Source of the DNA: JAHBTB01 sp964451255
GTDB lineage: Bacteria; Armatimonadota; Fimbriimonadia; Fimbriimonadales; Fimbriimonadaceae
Direction of reading: 5' to 3'
DNA: 64,000 bases
NCBI GenBank assembly: GCA_964451255.1
Contig: CAYVHL010000001.1
Coordinates: forward strand, 558,001-622,000
The notes under the pieces: generated by a model
Database searches by the model: none
The model's input: the letters and a program-made list of their open reading frames with translations, nothing else
What the model was told of the DNA's origin: nothing
Part shown: piece after piece, positions 26,035 through 34,042 of the stretch
How the letters are laid out: every line of letters begins with the position of its first letter
How positions within the stretch are numbered: the first letter of the stretch is position 1
Position numbers and translations under genes: made by a program

Positions 26035-26154
26035 TGTGGCACTGGTCAGAGGGCTGTGCCCGCCAGGCTGGGGCGTGACCCTGCAAAATCACCGGGCACT
26101 GCCGATAAACAATCTAGAACCTCACGAAGCCGAGGGTCGATTTCAGGACAAAGC

Positions 26155-26430
26155 ATGGTGCAGACAGGTCGCAGCGGAAAGGGCGAGCAGTGCGTGAGCA
26201 TCAGCGTCGCCAGCCAAATCACCGGCGTCGAGGTTCACACGCTCCGATACTGGGAGCGCGAGTTCTCCGGCTACCTACACCCGATCCGGACCGCAGGCGG
26301 CCAACGCCGTTACCGACCACAGGACATTCAAACTGTCTTCTCACTCAAACAGCTGCTTCGGGAAGAGATGTTCAGCATCGCGGGCGCTAAGAAGCACCTG
26401 AAGAAGCTCTGGGCCTCGAAGGCGGCCTAG
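26155..26430 (+). CDS. Small MerR-like helix-turn-helix regulator
   Basis: 91 residues from ATG 26155 (AGGA upstream); GTG 26197 (VSISVASQITG) is a close alternative. The sequence holds a single MerR DNA-binding domain: ISVASQITGVEVHTLRYWER, then GGQRRYRPQDIQTVFSLKQL. It has no effector domain beyond a short basic helix (KKHLKKLWASK), so it is of the short HTH-only kind. Its stop overlaps the convergent cyclase stop in a shared CTAG. Target unknown. Confidence 0.88.
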   Translation: MVQTGRSGKGEQCVSISVASQITGVEVHTLRYWEREFSGYLHPIRTAGGQRRYRPQDIQTVFSLKQLLREEMFSIAGAKKHLKKLWASKAA

Positions 26431-27494
26431 GCCTCCCGTAGCGCGACGACAGGCACCGGCTTCTGTTTGCCCTTCAGCTCCAGGTCGCCGATCGGTGTCG
26501 ACCGCCACCCTTCCGGTCGTCCCAGCCGATCTAGCAACGCCTGGCTCACAAGGAACTCCTCGCCGTAGCGGTTGCACTCTCCCTGGATGCGCGCGGCGGT
26601 GTTCATCGCGTCGCCGTGGAGCACGATCTCGCTCTTGGCCTCGCCTACCTCCGTGGCGACGACCGGGCCGATGTGCATGCCCGCTTTGAACTCGGGTACG
26701 AGCCCAAACGTGCGTTCATAGTACGCGCGCCGACGGTCGATGAGCTCGTTCGACCTCTTGACAACCCGAAGGCACCGAGCATCTCTAAAGCCACGGTCTG
26801 GCCTCCAGGTGGCCACGACCTCGTCGCCAATGAAGTGGCTCACCTCGCCCTTGCACTCCTGGACCGCCCGGCTGACATCGCTGATGAAGGCCTTGACCAA
26901 GCCGCTGAACCGGACGTCGCCAAGCCGCTCTGCGAGGGTCGTCGAGTCGCGCATGTCCAGGAACATGACGATCCGCTCCTCTGCCTTCGGACGGTGGTAT
27001 TTGCCGCTGATCCATTGCCAGAGCACCCCTGGGCCAAGTTTTCGGTTGATCTGGAAGAAGAAGTGGGTCAGGATCATGCCAAGAAACCCAAGTCCCATTG
27101 TCCAATGAATGACATCCGAGCCGACGATGCCTTTCATGGCCGAAATGAGCCCGGCGTTGACCGGAGAGATCCACTTGTGGTTGTCGATCATTCCCCCGAT
27201 CCAGGCCGAGAGATAGATTCCGGTCAACAGCGCGAAGGCGAACACGGAAAAGTAGCCGACTGCGAAATAGAGGATGCTCGCAAGAAACGGCGGCGGATCG
27301 TCACGTCGCCGCAGAAACCACTGCATCGTCGACAGGTAGGCGGCCATCGGGATAGTGAAGGCCGGCAACGTGATCCATAGAGGAACGTTGTATCGCCCGA
27401 TCAGGCAGAAAACCAGGCAGAAGCCAAAGGCGACGACGGCGTTATCTTTGAACCGCTTCCGCCACCAGGGCCAAAATACGACGCCGCCCGACAC
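26427..27494 (-). CDS. Membrane-bound class III adenylate/guanylate cyclase
   Basis: 355 residues from GTG 27494. The first ~155 residues hold four to five membrane helices (e.g. VVAFGFCLVFCLIGRY; FAVGYFSVFAFALLTGIYL). The C-terminal ~180 residues form one cyclase homology domain: the metal-binding aspartates are in MFLDMRDST and FIGDEVVAT, followed by AGMHIGPVVA and GDAMNTAARIQ. The usual substrate-specifying Lys may be that of LELKGKQKPV. A homodimer making a cyclic nucleotide at the inner membrane is the likely form. Located 9 bases downstream of thyX; whether they are functionally linked is unclear. Confidence 0.88.
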   Translation of the reverse strand: MSGGVVFWPWWRKRFKDNAVVAFGFCLVFCLIGRYNVPLWITLPAFTIPMAAYLSTMQWFLRRRDDPPPFLASILYFAVGYFSVFAFALLTGIYLSAWIGGMIDNHKWISPVNAGLISAMKGIVGSDVIHWTMGLGFLGMILTHFFFQINRKLGPGVLWQWISGKYHRPKAEERIVMFLDMRDSTTLAERLGDVRFSGLVKAFISDVSRAVQECKGEVSHFIGDEVVATWRPDRGFRDARCLRVVKRSNELIDRRRAYYERTFGLVPEFKAGMHIGPVVATEVGEAKSEIVLHGDAMNTAARIQGECNRYGEEFLVSQALLDRLGRPEGWRSTPIGDLELKGKQKPVPVVALREA

Positions 27495-27503
27495 GGCGAC
27501 ATT

Positions 27504-28382
27504 CTAACCGTTCGCGGCTTCCGGTTCTTCTGGCTCTTCGATGGGAACTAGGGCACGCATTTTCGTGAGCTTTTGCTCGAACACTTCCGCTGACCGCCCC
27601 TCAAGGCCATGGGGTTTCTGCCCGATCAAGTTAGCTACCGCCGCCAACTCGGCCCGGGAGAACCGCACCGAACCAAGTACATGTTCTTCGAACGCCTCGT
27701 AGGCCAGCGGTGCGACCGCCTTGGCGCAATCCGCCATCGCCTCGGCGTACACCCTGATCTCGTACTGGGCGTGGGCGTCCATCCGCAGATGGAGGAACCT
27801 CAAAAGGTTATGTAGGTCGATCTGCCAATACCACTCGGTGTAAAGCGATAGCGGCAGGTTCGCCCGGGCGACCTCCCTGGCCAACCCCTTCTCGATCATG
27901 CCCGTGTAGTGGCCGTACAACGCCGCTTGGTCAGCCTGATACTCCTGGAGTATCGCCTGGGAGACGTCGGTCGGCAGCCGCTCGTCACCACGGGCCTGCT
28001 TGTTGTCGGCGCTCTGAAACCGCAGCTGGTCGGCGTCAGGGACATAAAACTCGTCCCGCATGACGCTGTACCGCCCGCTGATCTCGTTCAGCCTCGCAGT
28101 CCGGTGGCGCACCCACTGACGAGCGACAAAAACCGGCATCTTGCAGTGAAAGGTCAAGATGACCTGCTCGAAAGGAGACGTGTGGTCGTTCCGTAGAAGG
28201 TAATGGATAAGGCCGCGGTCCTGCCGGAAGCTCTTCGTCCCAGACCCGTAGCTGACGCGTGCGGCTTGCACGATCCTCTGGTCTCCGCCAAGGTAATCGA
28301 CGAGCCGGACAAAGCCTTTGTCCAAGACGGGGATTTCTCGGTCCAGAAGCTCCTCGGCCTCCGGCACGACGATGCGGGCCAT
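27504..28382 (-). CDS. thyX: Flavin-dependent thymidylate synthase
   Basis: 292 residues. Makes dTMP from dUMP using FAD, NADPH and methylene-THF. The ThyX signature RHRX7S is present as RHRTARLNEIS, followed by GRYSVM; the intermediate Ser of the longer consensus is Arg here. HTSPFEQVILTFHCKMPVFV and the C-terminal LHNLLRFLHLRMDAHAQYEIR helices also match. The C-terminal 20 residues are an acidic tail. FolD in the same window would supply its folate substrate. ATG 28382. Confidence 0.95.
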   Translation of the reverse strand: MARIVVPEAEELLDREIPVLDKGFVRLVDYLGGDQRIVQAARVSYGSGTKSFRQDRGLIHYLLRNDHTSPFEQVILTFHCKMPVFVARQWVRHRTARLNEISGRYSVMRDEFYVPDADQLRFQSADNKQARGDERLPTDVSQAILQEYQADQAALYGHYTGMIEKGLAREVARANLPLSLYTEWYWQIDLHNLLRFLHLRMDAHAQYEIRVYAEAMADCAKAVAPLAYEAFEEHVLGSVRFSRAELAAVANLIGQKPHGLEGRSAEVFEQKLTKMRALVPIEEPEEPEAANG

Positions 28383-28401
28383 GCCCGTGATTCTGGCAGG
28401 C

Positions 28402-29010
28402 TCAGGCGGTCAGACGGGCCGACTGGACTCGCTCGACGAAGTTGCGCACGATCGTCATGCCGCTCTCGGTCAGGATGGATTCAGGGTGGAACTGGACGCC
28501 TTCGATCGGCAACGACACGTGCCTGAGACCCATGATCTCGCCATCGTCCTCCGCCGTCGCTGTGACAACGAACCCCGGCGGCAACGAGTCCTTCGTGACG
28601 ATCAGAGAGTGATAGCGGATCGCAGAAAACGGGTTCGGCATGCCCTGGAAAAGGCCCTTGCCGTCGTGTCGAATTGACGACGCCTTGCCGTGCATGATGT
28701 TCTTGGCCTGCCTGACTACCCCCCCGGCGACCTGGGCCATCGTCTGGTGCCCGAGGCACACGCCAAAGAGCGGGACTCCCATCAAGGGGCCCGACAGGTC
28801 TAACGCCGCCCGAAGGACGTCGATACACACACCCGACTCGTTGGGAGTGCAAGGCCCGGGCGAAACCATGATCCCGGACGGTCGGCGGGCCACGACCTCG
28901 GACAACACCAGCTCGTCGTTACGCACGACCTCGACTTCCGCCCCGCATTGGCCCAAGTACTGGACGAGGTTGTAGGTGAAGCTGTCGTAGTTGTCGATGA
29001 CGAGGATCAT
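28402..29010 (-). CDS. Glutamine amidotransferase: anthranilate/aminodeoxychorismate synthase component II
   Basis: 202 residues. Class I glutaminase subunit: nucleophile Cys in FGVCLGHQTM, catalytic His-Glu in VQFHPESILT, and the N-terminal ILVIDNYDSFTYNLVQYLG and SPGPCTPNESG motifs. It releases ammonia for TrpE or PabB, neither of which is adjacent. Residues such as GVCIDVL and the YHSLIV stretch occur in both TrpG and PabA, and such subunits are often shared, so I leave the symbol open. ATG 29010; upstream in-frame codons give no homology. Confidence 0.9.
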   Translation of the reverse strand: MILVIDNYDSFTYNLVQYLGQCGAEVEVVRNDELVLSEVVARRPSGIMVSPGPCTPNESGVCIDVLRAALDLSGPLMGVPLFGVCLGHQTMAQVAGGVVRQAKNIMHGKASSIRHDGKGLFQGMPNPFSAIRYHSLIVTKDSLPPGFVVTATAEDDGEIMGLRHVSLPIEGVQFHPESILTESGMTIVRNFVERVQSARLTA

Positions 29011-29304
29011 CCCTGCACTCTCATTGTGGATCAAGCGTGCCGTTGTCGAGGCCGAATCACCGGGGCAGAAAGTCCCCATTCTCTTGGTCGGGGTCCCAGA
29101 TTGTCCCGGCTAGGGCCGAACGACGTCACATGTCCGCTTAAATGAACCTGCGAGTCAGCGTGAGAGAGGCGCCAAAGCTTCCAGTTTCAAGCATGACCGT
29201 GATAAGACAAGCAGTTCATCGCGCACCGTAAGGTGCGCGTTTTTTTTTTCAGCCTCGAGGTTGTCCCCTCGCGACCAGAGGTCGGCCACGAGCGCGTGAT
29301 GCCG
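29011..29304 (+). other. Intergenic region ending in a strong plus-strand terminator; possible small RNA or short ORF
   Basis: About 294 bases between the amidotransferase start (minus) and the typA stop (minus). No recognised gene lies here, yet a strong terminator (29220-29249) faces plus. It would end a plus-strand transcript starting somewhere after 29011. A 29-codon ORF, 29142-29231 (MNLRVSVREAPKLPVSSM, then TVIRQAVHRAP), stops within the terminator loop but lacks a clear Shine-Dalgarno. Local hairpin potential exists at 29070-29098 (GGGGC...GTCCCC). I could not match it to 6S, SRP, RNase P or tmRNA. Confidence 0.4.
29220..29249 (+). terminator. Rho-independent terminator, plus strand, of an unassigned transcript
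   Basis: Perfect 8-bp stem CGCGCACC/GGTGCGCG with a GTAA loop, followed by ten consecutive T. The minus strand has poly-A before the stem and no T-run after it, so it does not serve typA well. Confidence 0.92.
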
Positions 29305-31131
29305 TCACACGACTGCCCGGCGTTCCGCGACCTTGCGCTCGCTATGGTCGAGGATCTTCTTTCGGAACCGCAGCATCTTCGGCGTGACCTCCAGAAGCTC
29401 GTCGTCGCGGAGCCAAGCGAGGGCCTGCTCCAACGAGAACTCCCGGTGCGAGTCCAGCACCGTCGTCGAGTCGGATGTGGCCGAGCGCATGTTCGTCGCC
29501 GCTTTCTGGATAGTCGCGTTGACCACCATGTCCTCGTCCCGGCTCGCCTGTCCCACGATCATGCCGGAATAGACCTCCACGCCGACCGGAAAGAAGAACG
29601 TGCCCCTCTCCTGGATATGCTCATACGCATACCGCGTGATCTTGCCCGGGTCCTTCGCGATCAGCGAGCCGTTGACCCTGGACAGGACCTCTCCCCGAAA
29701 GGCCTCATACCCCTCGAAAATCGAAGCCATGATGCCGGTCCCCCTGGTCATGGTGAGATAGACCGAGCGGAATCCGATCAGTCCGCGGGTGGGGATCGAC
29801 GACACGACCCGAGACCTTCCGTTGCCAAGCGGTTCCATCTCTTGGATCTCCGCCTTCCTTCGGCTCAACTCCTCCATCACCTCGCCCATGGCCATGTCGT
29901 CGAACTCCAAAGTCAGTTGTTCGACGGGCTCAAGCCGTTTGCCAAGGTCACTCTCCTTGTAGATGACCTGCGGGCGTGCGATCGCCATCTCATAGCCCTC
30001 CCGGCGCATGGTCTCGATCAAGACGGACAGTTGCATCTCGCCCCTGGCGGCGACCGTCACGGTTTCCGGCCCGCTATCCTTGCTGAGCTTCAGGCTGACG
30101 CTGGTCTTCTCCTCTTTCTCCAGGCGCTCTCGGATCTTGTGGATCGTCAGGAACTTGCCGCCGTCCTTCCCCGCCAAGGGAGAGCTGTTCGCATAAAAAT
30201 TCATGGTGAGCGTGCTTGGCTCGACCTGGATGCGCGGCAACGGCTCGACGAAGCTCGCGTCGCAGACCGTGTCGCTGATGAGGACGTCGTCCAGGCCGCT
30301 CAGCATCACGATCTCACCGGCGTCGCCGCTTTCGGCCTCCTGCATCTTCAGGCCCTCATAAGTCCAAACCTTTGTGACGTTGAAGCTGATCTGCTTGCCG
30401 TCGTCACGGACCTGGGTCAATCGGTCGCCCACTCGGACTCGGCCCCGCCTGACCTTGCCGCCGATCATCCGGCCCAAGTAGTCGCTGTAGTCGAGGTTGT
30501 TGACCTGCAACTGGAACGGCCCTTCTCCCTGGACCTTGGGGGCGGGGATATGCTTCAGGATCGCCTCAAAGAGGTGGCGGAGGTCGGTCTCATGCCCGTT
30601 CGGCTCAAGGCGGGCGAAGCCCGATGCGCCGCTGACGTAGAGGTGTGGGAAGAAGAGGTCGTCTTCGTTCGCGCCCAAGTCGATGAACAGGTCGATCGTC
30701 TTGTCATAGGCGTCGACGGGCCGGGCGCCATCCCGGTCGATCTTGTTGATGCAGACAACGACCTTTAGGCCGTTGTCAAAGGCCTTCTTGAGGACGAACC
30801 TCGTTTGCGGCATTGGGCCTTCGCACGCGTCCACGACGAGCAACACACCGTCCACCATGCTGAGGACGCGCTCGACTTCGCCGCCGAAATCGGCGTGGCC
30901 GGGCGTGTCGACGATGTTGATCTTTGTGCCCTGATAGACGCAGCTGGCCACCTTGCTGAGGATGGTGATGCCTCGCTCCCGCTCCAGGTCGTTGCTGTCC
31001 ATGACCCGCTCCCGAACGTGCTCGTTCTCTCGGAACAGGCCCGCCTGACGAAAAATAGCGTCGACCAGGGTCGTCTTTCCATGGTCGACGTGGGCGATGA
31101 TCCCGATGTTCCGGATGTTCTCAGGGGTCAT
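29305..31131 (-). CDS. typA: Translational GTPase TypA/BipA
   Basis: 608 residues, full length. Ribosome-associated GTPase involved in 50S assembly and stress adaptation. The GTPase motifs are G1 AHVDHGKTT (residues 12-20), RGITI, DTPGHADF and NKIDRDGA; elongation-factor-like domains II-V follow, including the TypA-typical PTRGLIGFRSVYLT and the C-terminal KAATNMRSATSDSTTVL and RKKILD segments. ATG 31131; the longer frame upstream is not protein-like. The amidotransferase gene lies further downstream past an intergenic region. Confidence 0.95.
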   Translation of the reverse strand: MTPENIRNIGIIAHVDHGKTTLVDAIFRQAGLFRENEHVRERVMDSNDLERERGITILSKVASCVYQGTKINIVDTPGHADFGGEVERVLSMVDGVLLVVDACEGPMPQTRFVLKKAFDNGLKVVVCINKIDRDGARPVDAYDKTIDLFIDLGANEDDLFFPHLYVSGASGFARLEPNGHETDLRHLFEAILKHIPAPKVQGEGPFQLQVNNLDYSDYLGRMIGGKVRRGRVRVGDRLTQVRDDGKQISFNVTKVWTYEGLKMQEAESGDAGEIVMLSGLDDVLISDTVCDASFVEPLPRIQVEPSTLTMNFYANSSPLAGKDGGKFLTIHKIRERLEKEEKTSVSLKLSKDSGPETVTVAARGEMQLSVLIETMRREGYEMAIARPQVIYKESDLGKRLEPVEQLTLEFDDMAMGEVMEELSRRKAEIQEMEPLGNGRSRVVSSIPTRGLIGFRSVYLTMTRGTGIMASIFEGYEAFRGEVLSRVNGSLIAKDPGKITRYAYEHIQERGTFFFPVGVEVYSGMIVGQASRDEDMVVNATIQKAATNMRSATSDSTTVLDSHREFSLEQALAWLRDDELLEVTPKMLRFRKKILDHSERKVAERRAVV

Positions 31132-31207
31132 GGACGCGGCGAGGATACCGGCGGGCGGGCTCAGCCCCCCGGGATCGCTAGACCGTATGGAGGTTCGAGC
31201 GGCTCGG

Positions 31208-31645
31208 TCAGCGTGGCCAGAACGGGTACATCTGCCTGTTAGTGGCAAATGTTTGGACTTTCCATTTGCCTGATTCTTTTTTCAGAGGCAATTGGAAGTT
31301 CTCTTCGTAGCTTGTGCCGTTGGGGTTGTAGTTCCTCTCGACGGCCACCCTGACGACGGCTTGGTCAGGGCCAGGCTCTTCGGCCGAAACGATCCGGTAT
31401 TTGAACCGATAGTGCTCGGCGTCGTGGAGTGTCCTGTCCCATTCCTTCTTGACTTCGTCCGCGCTCCTGCCTTGGAGGTCCGAAAGATCTGTCAGAGTCT
31501 GGGAGTCCTTGTTGACCAGCGCGGCCATAAACCTTGCGCCGACCGTCCCGGGCGAATCCCCTGACGAGACGATGAAGCCAAGGATGATGATGATGCCGAC
31601 GGCACCCGCAACGGCTACCAAGCTGGCGCGGCCAGACCTCTTCAT
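31208..31645 (-). CDS. Membrane-anchored NTF2-like protein (DUF4878-type)
   Basis: 145 residues. A basic N-terminus and helix (SLVAVAGAVGIIIILGFIV) anchor a domain that starts with a helical GTVGARFMAALVNKD segment and ends in strands RYRIVSAEEPGPDQAVVRVA-like and FQLPLKKESGKWKVQTF. This helix-then-sheet pattern with a final 'xGKWKV' strand is that of small NTF2-fold DUF4878-like proteins. Likely periplasmic-facing. The next gene encodes a similar domain, so they may be a diverged tandem pair. Function unknown. Confidence 0.75.
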   Translation of the reverse strand: MKRSGRASLVAVAGAVGIIIILGFIVSSGDSPGTVGARFMAALVNKDSQTLTDLSDLQGRSADEVKKEWDRTLHDAEHYRFKYRIVSAEEPGPDQAVVRVAVERNYNPNGTSYEENFQLPLKKESGKWKVQTFATNRQMYPFWPR

Positions 31646-31668
31646 ACTCCCATCATTGTAGCCTCAGG

Positions 31669-32055
31669 TCACAGTCCGAAGGGCCGCCTGTACAGGTCCA
31701 GGGTCTTCTTCGCGTCCACTTGCCATCGGCCCTGTTGTTGGTCGAGAACAAACCTGACAAACGACCCGCCTCGAATCGGGTACCGGACGTCGACAGTCGC
31801 TTCCCGTCCGATCGAGGCCACACGTCCGAGCTCGACTCGGGAGTCGATCGTCAAGAGTTGGCGCACGACACCGATGAGCCGCGCTTGGTCGGCCCCGTCC
31901 GGGGAGCCGACGAGCACTTGGTCGATCGCGGCCTCGTCTCCTTCTTTGATCGCCTCGTGGAACCGTTTGACCGCGCTCTCCGGCCCACGGTCCGCCGCGA
32001 CCGCGAATGTCGCGAGCGTCAGAACTGCCAAGGCAGCGGCCGCAAGGAACGACAT
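31669..32055 (-). CDS. Exported NTF2-like protein
   Basis: 128 residues from ATG 32055. Signal peptide SFLAAAALAVLTLATFAVAA, cleaved near AADR. The mature part (SAVKRFHEAIKEGDEAAIDQ; then GGSFVRFVLDQQQGRWQVD) resembles the neighbouring protein in layout, with the same closing 'GRWQV' strand. Spacing of 23 bases to that gene suggests co-transcription. Divergent from the DUF1501 gene. Function unknown. Confidence 0.72.
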   Translation of the reverse strand: MSFLAAAALAVLTLATFAVAADRGPESAVKRFHEAIKEGDEAAIDQVLVGSPDGADQARLIGVVRQLLTIDSRVELGRVASIGREATVDVRYPIRGGSFVRFVLDQQQGRWQVDAKKTLDLYRRPFGL

Positions 32056-32158
32056 CCTGTTCTCTTTGCTGAAATCAACAGCAGGTTGACCTACATTGAC
32101 TGAACTTGCCATTGACCCCGCCGTCCCTGAGACCATACACTACAGTAGAGGAACGACC

Positions 32159-33391
32159 ATGAGTATCGATTTATCCCGACGTGACGTCCTCCGGTCCTCC
32201 GGCGTGCTTGCCATCGGCCTGATGGCACCTCCCTGGTTGGCCGCTGTCGCCAAAGCGGACGTCGTGCGCGCCGCTAGAGGTGAAAAGGTGGATCCCGACA
32301 CCGTATTGGTCGTGATCCAGTTCAGCGGCGGGAACGACGGTCTGAACACAGTCATCCCCCATGGCTTGGAAGCCTATTACAAAGCCAGGCCGACCTTGGG
32401 GATCCCCAAAGAGAAGACCCTTGACCTTGGCTCTGGCATGGGTTTCCACCCATCGATGACCGGTCTGCACGGTCTATTCAAACAAGGCAAGGTCGCAGTC
32501 GTCCAGGGCGTCGGCTACCCAAACCCCAACCGCAGCCACTTCAAGAGCATGGACATCTGGCAGTCGGCAAGCCCCGACGGCAAGCTGACCAGCGGCTGGA
32601 TTGGACGCTATATGGACGAAAAGGTGGAACACGGCAAGGTTGACGCCTTGGCGGCGGTCGGACTCTCGACCGAGAAGCCTCGCGCGTTGACCGGTCACGA
32701 CGCCAGCATCCCGTGCTTCGCCGGGCTCAACGACATCCAGCAGATGGTGGGTGACCCGGACATGGAGAAGATGCTCCGAGAGATCCAGGGTATGCAGGCC
32801 CCGGAAGGGAGCGCCACGCGGGCCATCCAGATGGCCAACAACACCGCCTTGGACGCCATGTCTGCCCTGAAGGTCAAACTGGCGAAGTTCTCACCCAAAG
32901 AGACTTACAACAACGACGTCTTCGGCAACGGATTCAAGCAGATCGCCCAGCTCGTCTGCGCCTCGCCGCAGACCCGGGTCGTCTATTTCAGCGCTGGCGG
33001 TTTCGACACCCATGCCCGTCAGGCTGAACAACAGGAGAAACTTCTCAAGAGCTTCAGTGACGGGGTCACGGCGTTCATGCAAGAGCTGGAAGCCGCCGGG
33101 CGGGCCGACAAAGTCATGGTGCTCGTCTTCAGCGAGTTCGGTCGTCGCACCTACGAAAACGGCAGCGCCGGCACCGACCATGGACAAGGTGCGCCGATGT
33201 TCCTCATCGGCAACCGGGTCAAGGGAGGCCTGTACGGCCCGATCCCAGACTTTGCCGCGTTGCAGGACGGAGACATACGGTGGCAAGTCGACTTCCGGTC
33301 TGTCTACGCGACCGCGTTGGACGACTGGATGGGGTCGGACAGCAAGGTTGTCCTGGGCGAGTCGTTCAGTCGGTTACCGGTTTTGCGCTGA
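32159..33391 (+). CDS. DUF1501 family protein with Tat signal
   Basis: 410 residues. The N-terminus carries a twin-arginine motif (SRRDVLRSSG) before a hydrophobic stretch, so it is probably exported folded. Conserved DUF1501 features: VVIQFSGGNDGLNTVIP, GVGYPNPNRSHFKSMDIWQ, STGGFDTH-type block here as FSAGGFDTHARQ, VFSEFGRRTYEN and the TDHGQGAPMFLIG motif. The family belongs to the alkaline-phosphatase superfamily fold group (sulfatase-like) and is common in planctomycetes, often beside DUF1800, which is absent here. Substrate unknown. ATG 32159 keeps the Tat motif near the N-terminus. Confidence 0.9.
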   Translation: MSIDLSRRDVLRSSGVLAIGLMAPPWLAAVAKADVVRAARGEKVDPDTVLVVIQFSGGNDGLNTVIPHGLEAYYKARPTLGIPKEKTLDLGSGMGFHPSMTGLHGLFKQGKVAVVQGVGYPNPNRSHFKSMDIWQSASPDGKLTSGWIGRYMDEKVEHGKVDALAAVGLSTEKPRALTGHDASIPCFAGLNDIQQMVGDPDMEKMLREIQGMQAPEGSATRAIQMANNTALDAMSALKVKLAKFSPKETYNNDVFGNGFKQIAQLVCASPQTRVVYFSAGGFDTHARQAEQQEKLLKSFSDGVTAFMQELEAAGRADKVMVLVFSEFGRRTYENGSAGTDHGQGAPMFLIGNRVKGGLYGPIPDFAALQDGDIRWQVDFRSVYATALDDWMGSDSKVVLGESFSRLPVLR

Positions 33392-33418
33392 CGGCAAGGT
33401 CTGGGGCTTATATCGCGT

Positions 33419-34039
33419 TCAATCGCCGAAAACGCGCTCAAACGCACGGATCACGGCTGGCTTCGCTTCATCCACGTGCACGACGCGCCCGGTCTCCTCG
33501 CTCAACGAAGTGACTCCGTGACCGACGATCCCGCAAGGGACGATGGTCTCAAATGCGGGCTGCTGTTCACAGTTCAAGGCGACGCCGTGGAGGCTGGCCC
33601 ACCTTCGCACCTTGACTCCGATCGCAGCCACCTTCTTATCCCCGATCCAAACACCCGTGTGCGGTGCGAACCGTCGTGGTTCCAGCCCAAACGACTGGCA
33701 GACGATCAGCATCGCTTCTTCTAAGTCGCGTAACCATCGGTGGAGGTCGCCGCCGTGGCGCTTGACGTCAAACAGCGGGTAGATGACCAGTTGGCCCGGG
33801 CCGTGGTAAGTCACGTCCCCACCTCGGTCGGTCTTGACCACCTCGATCCCTCGCCTTTCGTATTCCGCCTCGGCTAGGCGCAGATTCTCTTGATGGAACC
33901 CCGCCCCTAGAGTGACCACCGGATCGTGCTCGACAATGACGAGCGTGTCCGGGCCACCCGCGAGAAGCCGCTCATGGACCTCTAACTGCCGATCCCACGC
34001 CAGACGGTAACGGACCCGGCCCCAATCTTCGACGACCAA
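33419..34039 (-). CDS. lipB: Octanoyl-[acyl-carrier protein]:protein N-octanoyltransferase
   Basis: 206 residues. Transfers octanoate from ACP to lipoyl domains; LipA is not in the window. The RGGDVTYHGPGQLVIYP motif, the catalytic Lys in KKVAAIGVKVRRW and the catalytic Cys in IVPCGIVGHGVTSL are all present. TTG 34039 is chosen: it has a GGAGG eight bases upstream, which overlaps the end of the preceding cyclase gene (3-nt gap), and no ATG or GTG fits. Confidence 0.95.
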   Translation of the reverse strand: MVVEDWGRVRYRLAWDRQLEVHERLLAGGPDTLVIVEHDPVVTLGAGFHQENLRLAEAEYERRGIEVVKTDRGGDVTYHGPGQLVIYPLFDVKRHGGDLHRWLRDLEEAMLIVCQSFGLEPRRFAPHTGVWIGDKKVAAIGVKVRRWASLHGVALNCEQQPAFETIVPCGIVGHGVTSLSEETGRVVHVDEAKPAVIRAFERVFGD

Positions 34040-34042
34040 CCC

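Noticed and set aside
27504..28382. Loss of the ThyX signature
   Set aside because: The motif reads RHRTARLNEIS and still satisfies RHRX7S; only a less constrained intermediate Ser is replaced by Arg.
29011..29304. Trp T-box or trp leader upstream of the amidotransferase gene
   Set aside because: No T-box core (GGGTGGNACCGCG) and no Trp-rich leader peptide on the minus strand; the only terminator faces plus.
29233..30768. Long plus-strand frame (511 codons) antisense to typA
   Set aside because: typA is a clear full-length homologue with all GTPase motifs; the antisense frame arises from high GC and codon bias and reads as low-information Arg/Asp/Val.
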